A DNA stretch of 14,273 bases from Pseudomonadota bacterium (GTDB lineage: Bacteria > Myxococcota_A > Polyangia > Polyangiales > Polyangiaceae), in the NCBI GenBank assembly GCA_023402175.1, contig JAEXCN010000467.1, positions 1 to 14,273 on the forward strand, written 5' to 3'. The notes below the pieces were generated by a model, which worked only from the letters and a program-made list of their open reading frames with translations, was not told the origin of the DNA and searched no databases. The translations under genes were made by a program, and so were the position numbers. This document shows positions 6,747-13,845 of this stretch, one piece after another. The first letter of the stretch is position 1. The number at the start of each line of letters is the position of its first letter.

Positions 6747-6765
6747 GCGCCTCCGATCGAGGCGC
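6747..6765 (-). promoter_or_regulatory. Hairpin containing the Shine-Dalgarno of the lipoprotein gene
   Basis: GCGCCTC and GAGGCGC form a perfect 7-bp stem around a 5-nt loop, 3 nt from the lipoprotein ATG at 6743. On the minus strand the GGAGG ribosome binding site (6754-6750) is within the 3' arm and loop edge. If it folds in mRNA, translation initiation would be hindered. The GC richness of the region makes a chance hairpin possible. Confidence 0.3.
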
Positions 6766-6858
6766 GAGGGGTGCACCGCGCATGCCGCGAAGCGCATCGC
6801 GAAGGTCGACGGGAGTGGGAAGTAGACGCGACCGCGCCACCGACGTAAGCGGCGACTC

Positions 6859-7953
6859 GTGAGTACCGAGCTGCCGAGCGGAACAATCAAGCAGAGGCCC
6901 GAGGACTTCGTCGTCGACGAGATCCCTGCGTACGAGCCGAGCGGTGAAGGCACGCACCTCTACATCCACTTCAGGAAGAAGAACCTGACGACGGACCAAG
7001 CCGTGCGCGCCTTCGCGCGCGCGCTCGACGTCGATCGGCGCGATATCGGTGTCGCCGGGCTGAAGGACAAAGTCGCGATCACGACGCAGTGGATCAGCAT
7101 CCCCGCGAGCGATCCTTCGGTCGACGAGCGCGTCGCAAAGCTCGCGATCGACGGCGTCGAGATCCTCGAGCACCGCCGTCATGCGAACAAGCTCAAGACC
7201 GGTCACCTCAAAGGCAACCGATTCACGATCGTCGTTCGCGACATCGACTGCTCGCGCCTTGCCGAGGTGACCTCCGCGCTCGAGCGCATCGCGAAGGAAG
7301 GTGTGCCCAACGCGTTCGGCGTGCAGCGCTTCGGTCGCGAGGGCGACACGCACGAGCGCGCGCGCGCCTGGCTGACCGGAAAGGAGCGCGCACCGGCGGA
7401 CCCGCGCCTCCGACGGTTCCATTTCTCGGCGCTGCAGTCCGCCATCTTCAACGCGGTCCTCGAGCACCGCGTCGCGCAGGAGAACTGGAATATCCCGGTG
7501 CTCGGAGACCTCCTCAAGAAGGAGGACACGGGTGGGATGTTCGTCTGCACGGACGTTCAGCTCGACCGTGAACGCGCGGACCAAGGTGAGGTGTGTCCAA
7601 CCGGACCCATCGTCGGTGATCGCATGAGGCAACCCGAAGCGGAGGCGTTCGATCTCGAGCAACGGATCATCGCGCCGCTCATCGAAGGCATCGACCTCCG
7701 CCGTGCACGATCGCTGGGCGAAGGCACCCGGCGACCGCTGAGACTGCGTGTTGCCGAGCTGTCGCATTCATCCTTCGCTTCGTCACTTGATGAAGCGCCT
7801 TCGTCTGCAAAGGAAATGAAGGTATGCGCCATCGAGGTGCGATTCGTGCTACCCAAAGGTGCCTACGCGACGACGGTTCTTTCGACTGCGTTCACGCTGG
7901 CTGACGCAGACCGTGAAGAGCGACAGCTCGCACCACTTACCGAGGAAGAATGA
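6859..7953 (+). CDS. truD: tRNA pseudouridine(13) synthase TruD
   Basis: TruD converts uridine 13 of certain tRNAs to pseudouridine in the cytoplasm. The 364-residue length is in the family range. Visible signatures are the N-terminal IKQRPEDFVVDEIPAYEPSG (10-29), the catalytic loop VAGLKDKVAITTQ with Asp70 (Asp80 in E. coli TruD), the lysine/glycine-rich stretch LKTGHLKGNRF, the NxFG motif PNAFGVQRFG (150-159), CPTGPIVGDRM (246-256) inside the TruD-specific insertion, and the C-terminal LPKGAYATTVL (331-341). The start is GTG 6859, placing the conserved IKQRPEDF at the usual distance; no strong ribosome binding site precedes it. The last codons overlap the start of the ExbB/TolQ gene by 4 nt (ATGA), so the tRNA enzyme is translationally coupled to an envelope energising system. 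No functional link between them is known to me. Confidence 0.96.
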   Translation: MSTELPSGTIKQRPEDFVVDEIPAYEPSGEGTHLYIHFRKKNLTTDQAVRAFARALDVDRRDIGVAGLKDKVAITTQWISIPASDPSVDERVAKLAIDGVEILEHRRHANKLKTGHLKGNRFTIVVRDIDCSRLAEVTSALERIAKEGVPNAFGVQRFGREGDTHERARAWLTGKERAPADPRLRRFHFSALQSAIFNAVLEHRVAQENWNIPVLGDLLKKEDTGGMFVCTDVQLDRERADQGEVCPTGPIVGDRMRQPEAEAFDLEQRIIAPLIEGIDLRRARSLGEGTRRPLRLRVAELSHSSFASSLDEAPSSAKEMKVCAIEVRFVLPKGAYATTVLSTAFTLADADREERQLAPLTEEE

Positions 7954-8696
7954 TCGAGCGAGTCAAGAGCGCGATGGTTGGATTGGGGGCCAGCTGGGTC
8001 CTCATCCTCATGCTGGTACTGAGCATCATTTCGCTCGCCATCATGCTCGAACGTGCGTGGCTTTACTGGTCCCTCCGCGATGATGCGGCGAGCCTGATGC
8101 GCGATCTCGGGCGCCTCCTGCGTGGTGGCGATCTCGAAGGTGCGCGTCGGCGCCTCGAAGCTTCGCCCAGCGCCGAGGCGGCGGTCGTCATCGCCGGCAT
8201 CGTCGAAGCGAAGATGGGCCACGAGGCCGCCGAAGAAGCAATGGCGGGTGCGAGCGCACTCCAGAAGTTGAAGCTGGAGAAGCGCCTCACGTTCCTCGGC
8301 ACGGTGGGAAACAACGCACCGTTCATCGGTCTTCTCGGAACCGTCATCGGTATCGTCGGCGCGTTCGACGAGCTCGGAAAGGCGAAGAACGCCACCCTCA
8401 CGGGCGCCGCGCAGGTCGCGCCCGAGGCCGTCATGAGCAACATCGCCGAGGCGCTCGTCGCCACGGCGGTCGGTCTCCTCGTCGCGATCCCGGCGGTCGC
8501 TGCGTTCAACATGTTCATGCGCGTGGTCAAGACGACGCTGTCGAACACCGAGGCGCTCAGCCACGTGCTCCTCGCTCATCTCAAGGCAACGGGCGACTCG
8601 GGCACCTCTGTCGAGGATGCGATCGAGACCGCGGCGCGCAGCGCCGATCGTCCGAGCAAGGCTCCCGCGCGTTCGAGCGCGAAGGAAGCGGAGTGA
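7950..8696 (+). CDS. exbB: MotA/TolQ/ExbB proton channel family protein
   Basis: ExbB/TolQ proteins form the pentameric inner-membrane stator that, with ExbD/TolR, lets protons through and drives TonB or TolA. The 248-residue protein has an N-terminal TM (about 12-34), a cytoplasmic helical domain, and two C-terminal TMs (about 118-140 and 166-190). Conserved stretches are LGTVGNNAPFIGLLGTVIGI (116-135) and NIAEALVATAVGLLVAIPA (164-182), including the polar Thr residues lining the channel. A Ser/Ala/Lys tail follows. The start overlaps the truD stop (ATGA), with GAGGA just upstream. ExbD follows after 6 nt. ExbB rather than TolQ is preferred because the next genes are ExbD and a TonB-like protein, with no tolA, tolB or pal in view; the two subfamilies are hard to separate by sequence alone. 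Confidence 0.92.
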   Translation: MIERVKSAMVGLGASWVLILMLVLSIISLAIMLERAWLYWSLRDDAASLMRDLGRLLRGGDLEGARRRLEASPSAEAAVVIAGIVEAKMGHEAAEEAMAGASALQKLKLEKRLTFLGTVGNNAPFIGLLGTVIGIVGAFDELGKAKNATLTGAAQVAPEAVMSNIAEALVATAVGLLVAIPAVAAFNMFMRVVKTTLSNTEALSHVLLAHLKATGDSGTSVEDAIETAARSADRPSKAPARSSAKEAE

Positions 8697-8702
8697 CCGA
8701 AC

Positions 8703-9155
8703 GTGGCCGGCGGTAGCTCAGACAGCAGCGAGGACGTGATCACCGGGATCAACGTCACCCCGCTCGTCGACATCGTTCTCGTTCTGCTGATCATCTTCAT
8801 GGTGACGGCGAAGCTCATCGTTTCGAAGTCCGTTCCGCTCGATCTTCCGAAGGCGGCGACGGGCTCGGACATCCAGACGGTCTTCAGCGTCGTCCTTGCA
8901 GAGGACGGCACGACCCAGGTCGACAGCAAGACGGTGCCGGGCGACGACGCCATTCTCGGGCTTGCGAAAGCAGCGCACGAGAAGAACGCCGAGCTCCGTG
9001 CAGTCATCAAGGCAGACACGAAGGTCCCCCATGGCCGGGTGATCCACGTGCTCGACTTGCTGAAACAAGCCCAGGTGTCCAAGATTGCGTTCGGCGTGCA
9101 GCCGACCGCGCCGGGCGTTGCCCCGGCGACGCCTGCGCCTGCGCCGACGCAGTAG
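8703..9155 (+). CDS. exbD: ExbD/TolR family biopolymer transport protein
   Basis: This 150-residue protein has a short cytoplasmic N-terminus, one TM (about 20-38) and a periplasmic domain. The family signature is INVTPLVDIVLVLLIIFMV, with Asp23 as the conserved membrane carboxylate that carries protons (Asp25 in E. coli ExbD). The periplasmic domain shows the usual AVIKADTKVPHGRVIHVLDL and AQVSKIAFGVQP. The Pro/Ala tail is an unremarkable extension. The start is GTG 8703, 6 nt after the exbB stop, with GGAG spanning the end of exbB at 9 nt spacing. It should pair with the upstream ExbB and the downstream TonB-like protein. Confidence 0.93.
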   Translation: MAGGSSDSSEDVITGINVTPLVDIVLVLLIIFMVTAKLIVSKSVPLDLPKAATGSDIQTVFSVVLAEDGTTQVDSKTVPGDDAILGLAKAAHEKNAELRAVIKADTKVPHGRVIHVLDLLKQAQVSKIAFGVQPTAPGVAPATPAPAPTQ

Positions 9156-9184
9156 GCAGACTCTTTGCTGGGAATCGACGAACG

Positions 9185-10174
9185 ATGGGTGAGCTGAACG
9201 GAGCATCGGCCGCGGGCCGTCCCACTGGGGGTTCGACGAACGCGCGGCCGCAAGGCTCGAAGGCCTCGAAGCGCTCGAAGCGCTCGAAGGCGAACGGCCC
9301 GGTAGCGAAGAACGGCGTCCGTTTGGTGTCGCGAGGACCTGCGACCGATCCCATGTCGAAGGTGCTCGCGACAGGTCCGCGCATCCCCGTCGCCGTCACG
9401 GTCGCTGCTGCCATCTTCCTTCACGTCGGCGTGGCTGCCGGCGCGACCGCTGCATCGCTCTTCGACGAGATCTTCGCCTGGCAGAAGGGCGTCCACGACG
9501 TCGTCGACTATCGCCTCTCGCAGTACGAGATGGAGATCATCAAGGAGACGCCTCCACCTCCTCCGGAGGAGCCGAAGGCCGCCGAGCCCGAGCCGGCGCC
9601 CGAGCCGGAGCCGGTGAAGCCGCTCGCGAAGGAGACGCCTCCGCCCGAGGCTCCGCCGAAGCCGGCGGAAGCCGCGAAGGTGCTCACGTCGGATCCGCAG
9701 CCGAGCGAAGGTCCGGTCGACCTGACGAACTCGTTCGTGACGGGCTCGGGCAGCACGTACGCCGGCGGGCAGACGTCGTCGGAAGGCACGAGCAAGACAG
9801 CCGTCTACAATCCGGCGGCGGCGAACACGGGCGTTCCTGGCGGTGCGGGGACGGCGCCGGCTCCGGCGGTGCAGCCGCGGAAGGAAGACAAGTCGCGCGC
9901 TCCGGGCCTACTCGGCTCGGTCGACTGGAACGACTGCCCCTTCCCTGGCGAAGCGGACGCCGAGCAGATCGATCAAGCGTTCGTGCTGATCCAGGTGAAG
10001 GTGAAGCCCGACGGCTCGCCGGAGAACGTCGTCGTCGTGCAAGATCCCGGGCACGGCTTCGGACGCGAAGCCCGCAAGTGCGCCATGCGGAAGAAGTACT
10101 CGCAGGGCCTCGATGTCGACGGCAACGCCGTCGGTGGCACGACGAAGCCGTTCCGCGTTCGCTTCGAGCGCTGA
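9185..10174 (+). CDS. TonB-like energy transducer
   Basis: The 329-residue protein has TonB architecture. A cytoplasmic N-terminus of about 66 residues contains a basic GSKASKRSKRSKA stretch. The single TM (about 67-93) carries His80 in AIFLHVGVAAG, comparable to the functionally important TM His of TonB. A periplasm-spanning Pro/Glu/Lys region (ETPPPPPEEPKAAEPEPAPEP and on, about 119-165) follows, then a Gly/Thr/Ser linker. A C-terminal domain (about 238-329) has VLIQVKVKPDGSPENVVVVQD and the CAMRKKYSQG helix typical of TonB-C-like folds. It would transmit ExbB/ExbD energy to outer-membrane receptors. The 66-residue cytoplasmic arm is longer than in E. coli TonB. The gene is third in the exb set, 29 nt after exbD. 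The receptor is not nearby. AgmX/gliding-type proteins with a similar C-terminus are an alternative. Confidence 0.85.
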   Translation: MGELNGASAAGRPTGGSTNARPQGSKASKRSKRSKANGPVAKNGVRLVSRGPATDPMSKVLATGPRIPVAVTVAAAIFLHVGVAAGATAASLFDEIFAWQKGVHDVVDYRLSQYEMEIIKETPPPPPEEPKAAEPEPAPEPEPVKPLAKETPPPEAPPKPAEAAKVLTSDPQPSEGPVDLTNSFVTGSGSTYAGGQTSSEGTSKTAVYNPAAANTGVPGGAGTAPAPAVQPRKEDKSRAPGLLGSVDWNDCPFPGEADAEQIDQAFVLIQVKVKPDGSPENVVVVQDPGHGFGREARKCAMRKKYSQGLDVDGNAVGGTTKPFRVRFER

Positions 10175-10350
10175 TCGCTCCACGCGCCGCTGCGTGCGAC
10201 TGCGAAACGTGTCCTGCTCGTGAGCGAACCCGCCATCGTGGGCGTCTGCTCGAGCTGAATGAGCTATCATCCATCCAGTACATGGGGATCCGCCGGCTCG
10301 TGGCGTCTGCGTGCGCCAAGCTCTGCCAACGGCTAGGCAGACGTCGGGCA
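10175..10350. other. Intergenic region between the TonB-like gene and the unknown three-gene module
   Basis: This 176-bp gap holds a weak 5-bp hairpin at the TonB-like stop (GAGCG at 10166-10170 with CGCTC at 10176-10180) and a further CACGC/GCGTG pair just after it. An A/T-richer patch with TATCAT at 10264-10269 might be a -10 element for the module, but no matching -35 was recognised. An in-frame ATG at 10282 could start the next gene 23 codons earlier. Confidence 0.3.
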
Positions 10351-11184
10351 ATGCTGGATCTGTTCGCCCTGGCTGACGAGAACCGGCCTCGGCTCGACGC
10401 ACGATGGACCGAGCTCATCCAGTCACGCCCGAACGACAGCTCTCGCGGTGCCCTGCAAAATTTCCAAGCTGTTGTCCGCGACGCACGGCTCAGCATCAAC
10501 ATGACGAGCACGAAGCTGCGTTCGTTCATGGAGAGGGGCGAGCACATCAATCCGTACGAGCTCGCGCGGTGGCGCGCGAGCGTGAGCGGAACGGACGCAG
10601 AAGCGGAGCTCCGATCGCAGCAGGCTGAGCACTACGATCGCCGCGTCTGTTTCGACCGTAGCTTCGTTCGCGGGGAGGAGTTCCGCTATGCCGCCCTGAA
10701 CCTCGGGGGTCTGGGATTGAACTACTATGGTGGTGTGTGCGTCGTGTTCTCGCCAAAAGTCTTCGAGGACTGGAGGGTCGCGGTCGTCCCTGGGAACAGC
10801 CTCGATCTCTACGTGACTCCGGCATCCGGCGCACGCCTCGACGAGGCGCAGCTCCGGTACGACGTCGGCGCGCACGATCGGCGCCATACCGTCGCCGCCC
10901 TCAAGCACGCCGACGACGACCTCACTGACGAGACGCGTTGGCCGAGCGTCCTGTGCGACGGAAACAACTCCTTCATTGAGGCGATCTTCGTCGGCCGCGC
11001 TACTCCCGCGCTCGTCGAGGAAATCCGTGTCGAAGCCAAGGTCTTCGATCTTGCGTACGACAAGCTCACGACTCCGGATACCCCGCTGGAACGGGAGCAA
11101 CGCGAGGAGCGGGAGCGAATCGCTCGCGTGGTGGCCTCACTGCCCGATTCGCTCGCGAGTACCCTGAGGGTGATCGATGATTGA
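10351..11184 (+). CDS. Protein of unknown function with a weak ADP-ribosyltransferase-like pattern
   Basis: I do not recognise this 277-residue protein. The N-terminal half (1-90) is helical and charged. The middle (about 111-155) reads FRYAALNLGGLGLNYYGG, then VCVVFSPKVF and VAVVPGNSLDLYV. Later SFIEAIFVGRATPALVEEI (208-226) appears. The order 'G-x-YYG-x-V-hydrophobic', 'GNSLDLY' and 'IEA-x-x-x-G' resembles the strand layout of some bacterial ART-like domains (such as DUF3626). That is a pattern impression, not a match. The C-terminus is a charged helix (REQREERERIARVVASL). No signal peptide or TM is present, so it is cytosolic. ATG 10351 was preferred; ATG 10282 adds only Arg-rich sequence. 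The stop overlaps the next start by 8 nt, so the genes are probably translationally coupled. Codon use looks less GC-biased than in its neighbours, by eye. Confidence 0.7.
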   Translation: MLDLFALADENRPRLDARWTELIQSRPNDSSRGALQNFQAVVRDARLSINMTSTKLRSFMERGEHINPYELARWRASVSGTDAEAELRSQQAEHYDRRVCFDRSFVRGEEFRYAALNLGGLGLNYYGGVCVVFSPKVFEDWRVAVVPGNSLDLYVTPASGARLDEAQLRYDVGAHDRRHTVAALKHADDDLTDETRWPSVLCDGNNSFIEAIFVGRATPALVEEIRVEAKVFDLAYDKLTTPDTPLEREQREERERIARVVASLPDSLASTLRVIDD

Positions 11185-11743
11185 GTTGCTCGCATTGGAG
11201 AGAGTGGACGGCCTGCTCTTCTTCCGGGAGGACGGAAACGTGTTCGCGCTTCGCCCGCCCTATCGAGAGCGAGTGAAGGTGACCGAAGCCGGGGCAGCAC
11301 GAGCTGTCGGTGATCACGGTTTCGAGGCGATCCACATGGTGTTCTCGTCGATGGCCGAGATGATCGCATTCGTGCGAAGCGCGCAGCGAGAAGCGATTGC
11401 GCTCGACGGCCGCGCGGAGCCGGCCCTCGCGGAGGGACTGCTCCGCGTCGCGCCGATCAAGATCCTCGAGGGCTTCCTCGATCGTGCTGAGCGCGAGCTG
11501 TTGCCGACGCGCTCGTATGCGAACGCCGAGCGCTTGCTGACAACGATGCTCTCTCACGCCGTGAATCTTCGTTGTGCACCCGAACTCGAATCGCGAGCAG
11601 AAGGTCTACTTCGGCGGGCGAGGCTCGAGCGCATCATGGCGAAGGCTCCCGCTCCTCGTCGCAGGCTCATCGACGACGTCTACGGTCGCCGCACGTTCGG
11701 AAAATCGAATGCCGACGAATCGCCGGCCAGTCACCCAGGGTGA
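11177..11743 (+). CDS. Protein of unknown function, second gene of the three-gene module
   Basis: This 188-residue protein matches no family I know. It starts with a likely beta-rich part (IELLALERVDGLLFFREDG, NVFALRPPYRERVKVTEAG, about 2-40) and continues with a helical part (about 55-155; SMAEMIAFVRSAQREAIAL, KILEGFLDRAERELL, YANAERLLTTMLSHAVNL). The C-terminus is basic and probably disordered. No signal peptide or membrane segment is visible. The ATG overlaps the preceding stop by 8 nt (ATGATTGA), and the following gene starts 5 nt after its stop, which strongly suggests one transcript and related function. It could be a partner or immunity-type protein of the first gene, but nothing in the sequence proves this. 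Confidence 0.75.
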   Translation: MIELLALERVDGLLFFREDGNVFALRPPYRERVKVTEAGAARAVGDHGFEAIHMVFSSMAEMIAFVRSAQREAIALDGRAEPALAEGLLRVAPIKILEGFLDRAERELLPTRSYANAERLLTTMLSHAVNLRCAPELESRAEGLLRRARLERIMAKAPAPRRRLIDDVYGRRTFGKSNADESPASHPG

Positions 11744-11748
11744 ATGGA

Positions 11749-12477
11749 ATGATCATCCTTTCGGCGCAGCGCGTTTTGAGCAAGAACAAGAGCGGCATCA
11801 ACTGCTCGCTCTATCGGCACGCCCCCGATCCTCCGCGAAAGCCCGACGGAGACATCGACGAAGCCGCTGCGTTCGCTGAGCGCGGCGAGCTGATCGCCTA
11901 CCAGCACGACCTTCGGCCCGGAGGCAACCGGATCTCCTCATACGTCGATATCGTCCTTCTGAGTGCTCAGCGCGATGCCGTCGACAGAATCGTTGCGGCC
12001 GCACTGCACCGGCTGAAGACCGACGTGCCGCCGCTCCAGCTGTCAGACAGCGACGCCGCGCTCGAGCTGAACATGGATATGGGGCTCTATCCGCGCGCAG
12101 CACTGGAACTCAAGGAGCTCGTCGGGCGGGCCCTCCCCCTCCTGCAACGCGCCGAGGAGACGCCTCCCTGGCGCGCTGGGAATCCGCTACGCGTGCTGGT
12201 CACGCGGGACAGCCCGGCCACCCGCTTCGCCCTCGACCGCGCGAGCGAGGCGAAGATTCGAAGAATTCACCCCAGCTGGGGCGCCGCATTCACGGTTACC
12301 ATCGACGACGCGACGGGCGCTGATTTCGAGGCGATGCATGGCTCGGTGTTCCCCCACGTCGCGCAGATGATCGTCAAGCTGGACATCGACGATATCCGCG
12401 AGCTCGGAGGCATCGACTTTGTCGACGCGACGACCGGCAATACCGTCGCTCGGTGGCCCGCCAACGAGGACGACTGA
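11749..12477 (+). CDS. Protein of unknown function, third gene of the three-gene module
   Basis: This 242-residue cytosolic-looking protein is not recognised. Residues 1-25 (MIILSAQRVLSKNKSGINCS) look like a first strand and loop. Next come SYVDIVLLSAQRDAVDRIVA (about 64-83), an acidic patch (SDSDAALELNMDMGLY), and a C-terminal part with FTVTIDDATGADFEAMHG and VDATTGNTVARWP. No motif suggests catalysis. ATG 11749 lies 5 nt after the preceding stop; a GTG at 11740 would overlap that stop instead, and CAGGG just upstream is a possible ribosome site. A longer in-frame extension back to 11572 is only a shadow of the second gene. It is the last gene of the module; the next gene (uracil-DNA glycosylase) begins 243 nt later and is probably separate. 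Confidence 0.72.
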   Translation: MIILSAQRVLSKNKSGINCSLYRHAPDPPRKPDGDIDEAAAFAERGELIAYQHDLRPGGNRISSYVDIVLLSAQRDAVDRIVAAALHRLKTDVPPLQLSDSDAALELNMDMGLYPRAALELKELVGRALPLLQRAEETPPWRAGNPLRVLVTRDSPATRFALDRASEAKIRRIHPSWGAAFTVTIDDATGADFEAMHGSVFPHVAQMIVKLDIDDIRELGGIDFVDATTGNTVARWPANEDD

Positions 12478-12720
12478 GCTGAGGGCCGATCTGCACGAGA
12501 GTCGACTTCAGGCGAGCCCGGTCGTCCGTTGTAGATCCGAGGGCGCGCCTGGCGCTTGCGCTGCTCGACAACGTCGGAGCGTCTCCGCTCAAGTCGACGG
12601 CGCCCAGCTCTGGCGGTGGGCATGACGAGCGATTCGTGAACGGCTGCGCCACCTGCTCAGCGGCACCACAACTCAACGCGTGCGTTGCAGCGCGGCACGG
12701 TTCTGGGTAAGTCGAAGAGG

Positions 12721-13692
12721 ATGTCGAACCTCGAGCCGCGTGAAGAGCTGGCCCGCATCGCAGCGTCGCTTCGCGCTTACCTCGAGTGGCAGGTCGACTG
12801 TGGAAGCTCCGGGATCCCGCGGCGCCCGCGTGAGGCGCGTGCTGCCTCTCCGGCTTCGGCAAGCCCCGCTCCGGCACCGGCTGCTCCGGCGCGCGAGCCC
12901 ACTGACCCCGTGAACGAGGAGCTGAGCTCGAGCGCGGGCATCACCTCGTCGACGGTAGGTGATGCCGAGCCGCCGTCGCCAAACGTTCCCGTCCCCTCCC
13001 CGGCCGCGTCGCTGCCGCCGATCACGATCGCGGAGAGCTTCGCGCCGCCTCCGGCGCCACGCGCCAAGACTCCGGCGCCTGGCGTGACGCCGCCCGCTGC
13101 CGTCGTTCAGGCGCGGCCGCTTCCGGTGATCGCTTCGGAGGTCGCGACGTGCACGAAGTGCGCGCTCGCGGCGACGCGCACGAACACCGTCTTTGCGCGC
13201 GGCAATCCGGAGGCGAAGCTTTGCTTCATCGGTGAAGCGCCGGGCGCGGACGAGGACGCGCAGGGCGTTCCGTTCGTCGGTCGCGCAGGGCAGCTCCTCG
13301 ACAAGATGATCCAGGCGATGGGGCTCGATCCGGAGAAGGACGTCTACATCTGCAACATCATCAAGTGCCGTCCGCCGGCCAATCGCAGGCCGGAGCCCGA
13401 AGAGGTCGCGACGTGCATCCCGTACCTGCACGAGCAGATCGCGCAGATCGATCCGAAGGTGATCGTCGCGCTCGGCAACACATCGGTCGCGGGGCTGCTC
13501 GGAACGAAGCTCGGGATCACGAAGGTCCGCGGCTCGTGGAAGCTCTATCGCGGCAAGATCCCGGTCATGCCGACCTATCACCCTTCCTATCTGCTCCGCC
13601 CGAGCGCGCAGCAAGGCGAGGCGAAGCGTCAGGCGTGGGAGGATCTGCAAGCGGTGATGAAGGAGCTCGGGCTCTCGAAGCCCGCGCGTCCG
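12721..13692 (+). CDS. Type-4 uracil-DNA glycosylase (4Fe-4S) with a long Ala/Pro linker
   Basis: The protein (324 residues; stop at 13693-13695) removes uracil from DNA, starting base-excision repair. The catalytic part (about 140-318) shows the family pattern: Cys144 and Cys147 (CTKC), Cys216 and Cys232 (KCRPPANRRPEPEEVATC) for the iron-sulfur cluster, FIGEAPGADEDAQG (169-182) as the active-site loop, and PTYHPSYLLR with His287. Upstream, residues 1-23 (EPREELARIAASLRAYLEWQ) form a helix often seen at the N-terminus of such proteins. It is joined by about 115 residues of Ala/Pro/Ser-rich, probably disordered linker, which makes the protein well above the roughly 200 residues of the minimal family. 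ATG 12721 puts the helix at the N-terminus; AAGAGG abuts it, which is close. A TTG at 12685 is the alternative. Confidence 0.93.
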
Positions 13693-13702
13693 TGAGACGC
13701 GA

Positions 13703-13721
13703 CGACCGCGAATAGCGGTCG
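13703..13721 (+). terminator. Hairpin after the uracil-DNA glycosylase gene, possible terminator
   Basis: CGACCGC and GCGGTCG form a perfect 7-bp stem with a 5-nt loop (GAATA), beginning 8 nt after the stop codon. No T-run follows, so intrinsic termination is uncertain, but location and symmetry fit a transcript end. Confidence 0.4.
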
Positions 13722-13845
13722 ACCTACGGCCCGTCACCGAGGCCGTGAACGCGACAATCGAAGCTGGCGATCGAGAGCTCGATTTGCCACTCGGATGGCG
13801 CGCCATCTGCCTGCATCCTGCGCACGATTCCCGAGGAGCAATGCG

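Noticed and set aside
6352..7767. Long minus-strand open frame (471 codons) across truD and the lipoprotein gene
   Set aside because: It is antisense to truD, whose catalytic motifs are clear; the translation is Arg/Asp/Val-rich without domains, typical of a shadow frame in GC-rich DNA.
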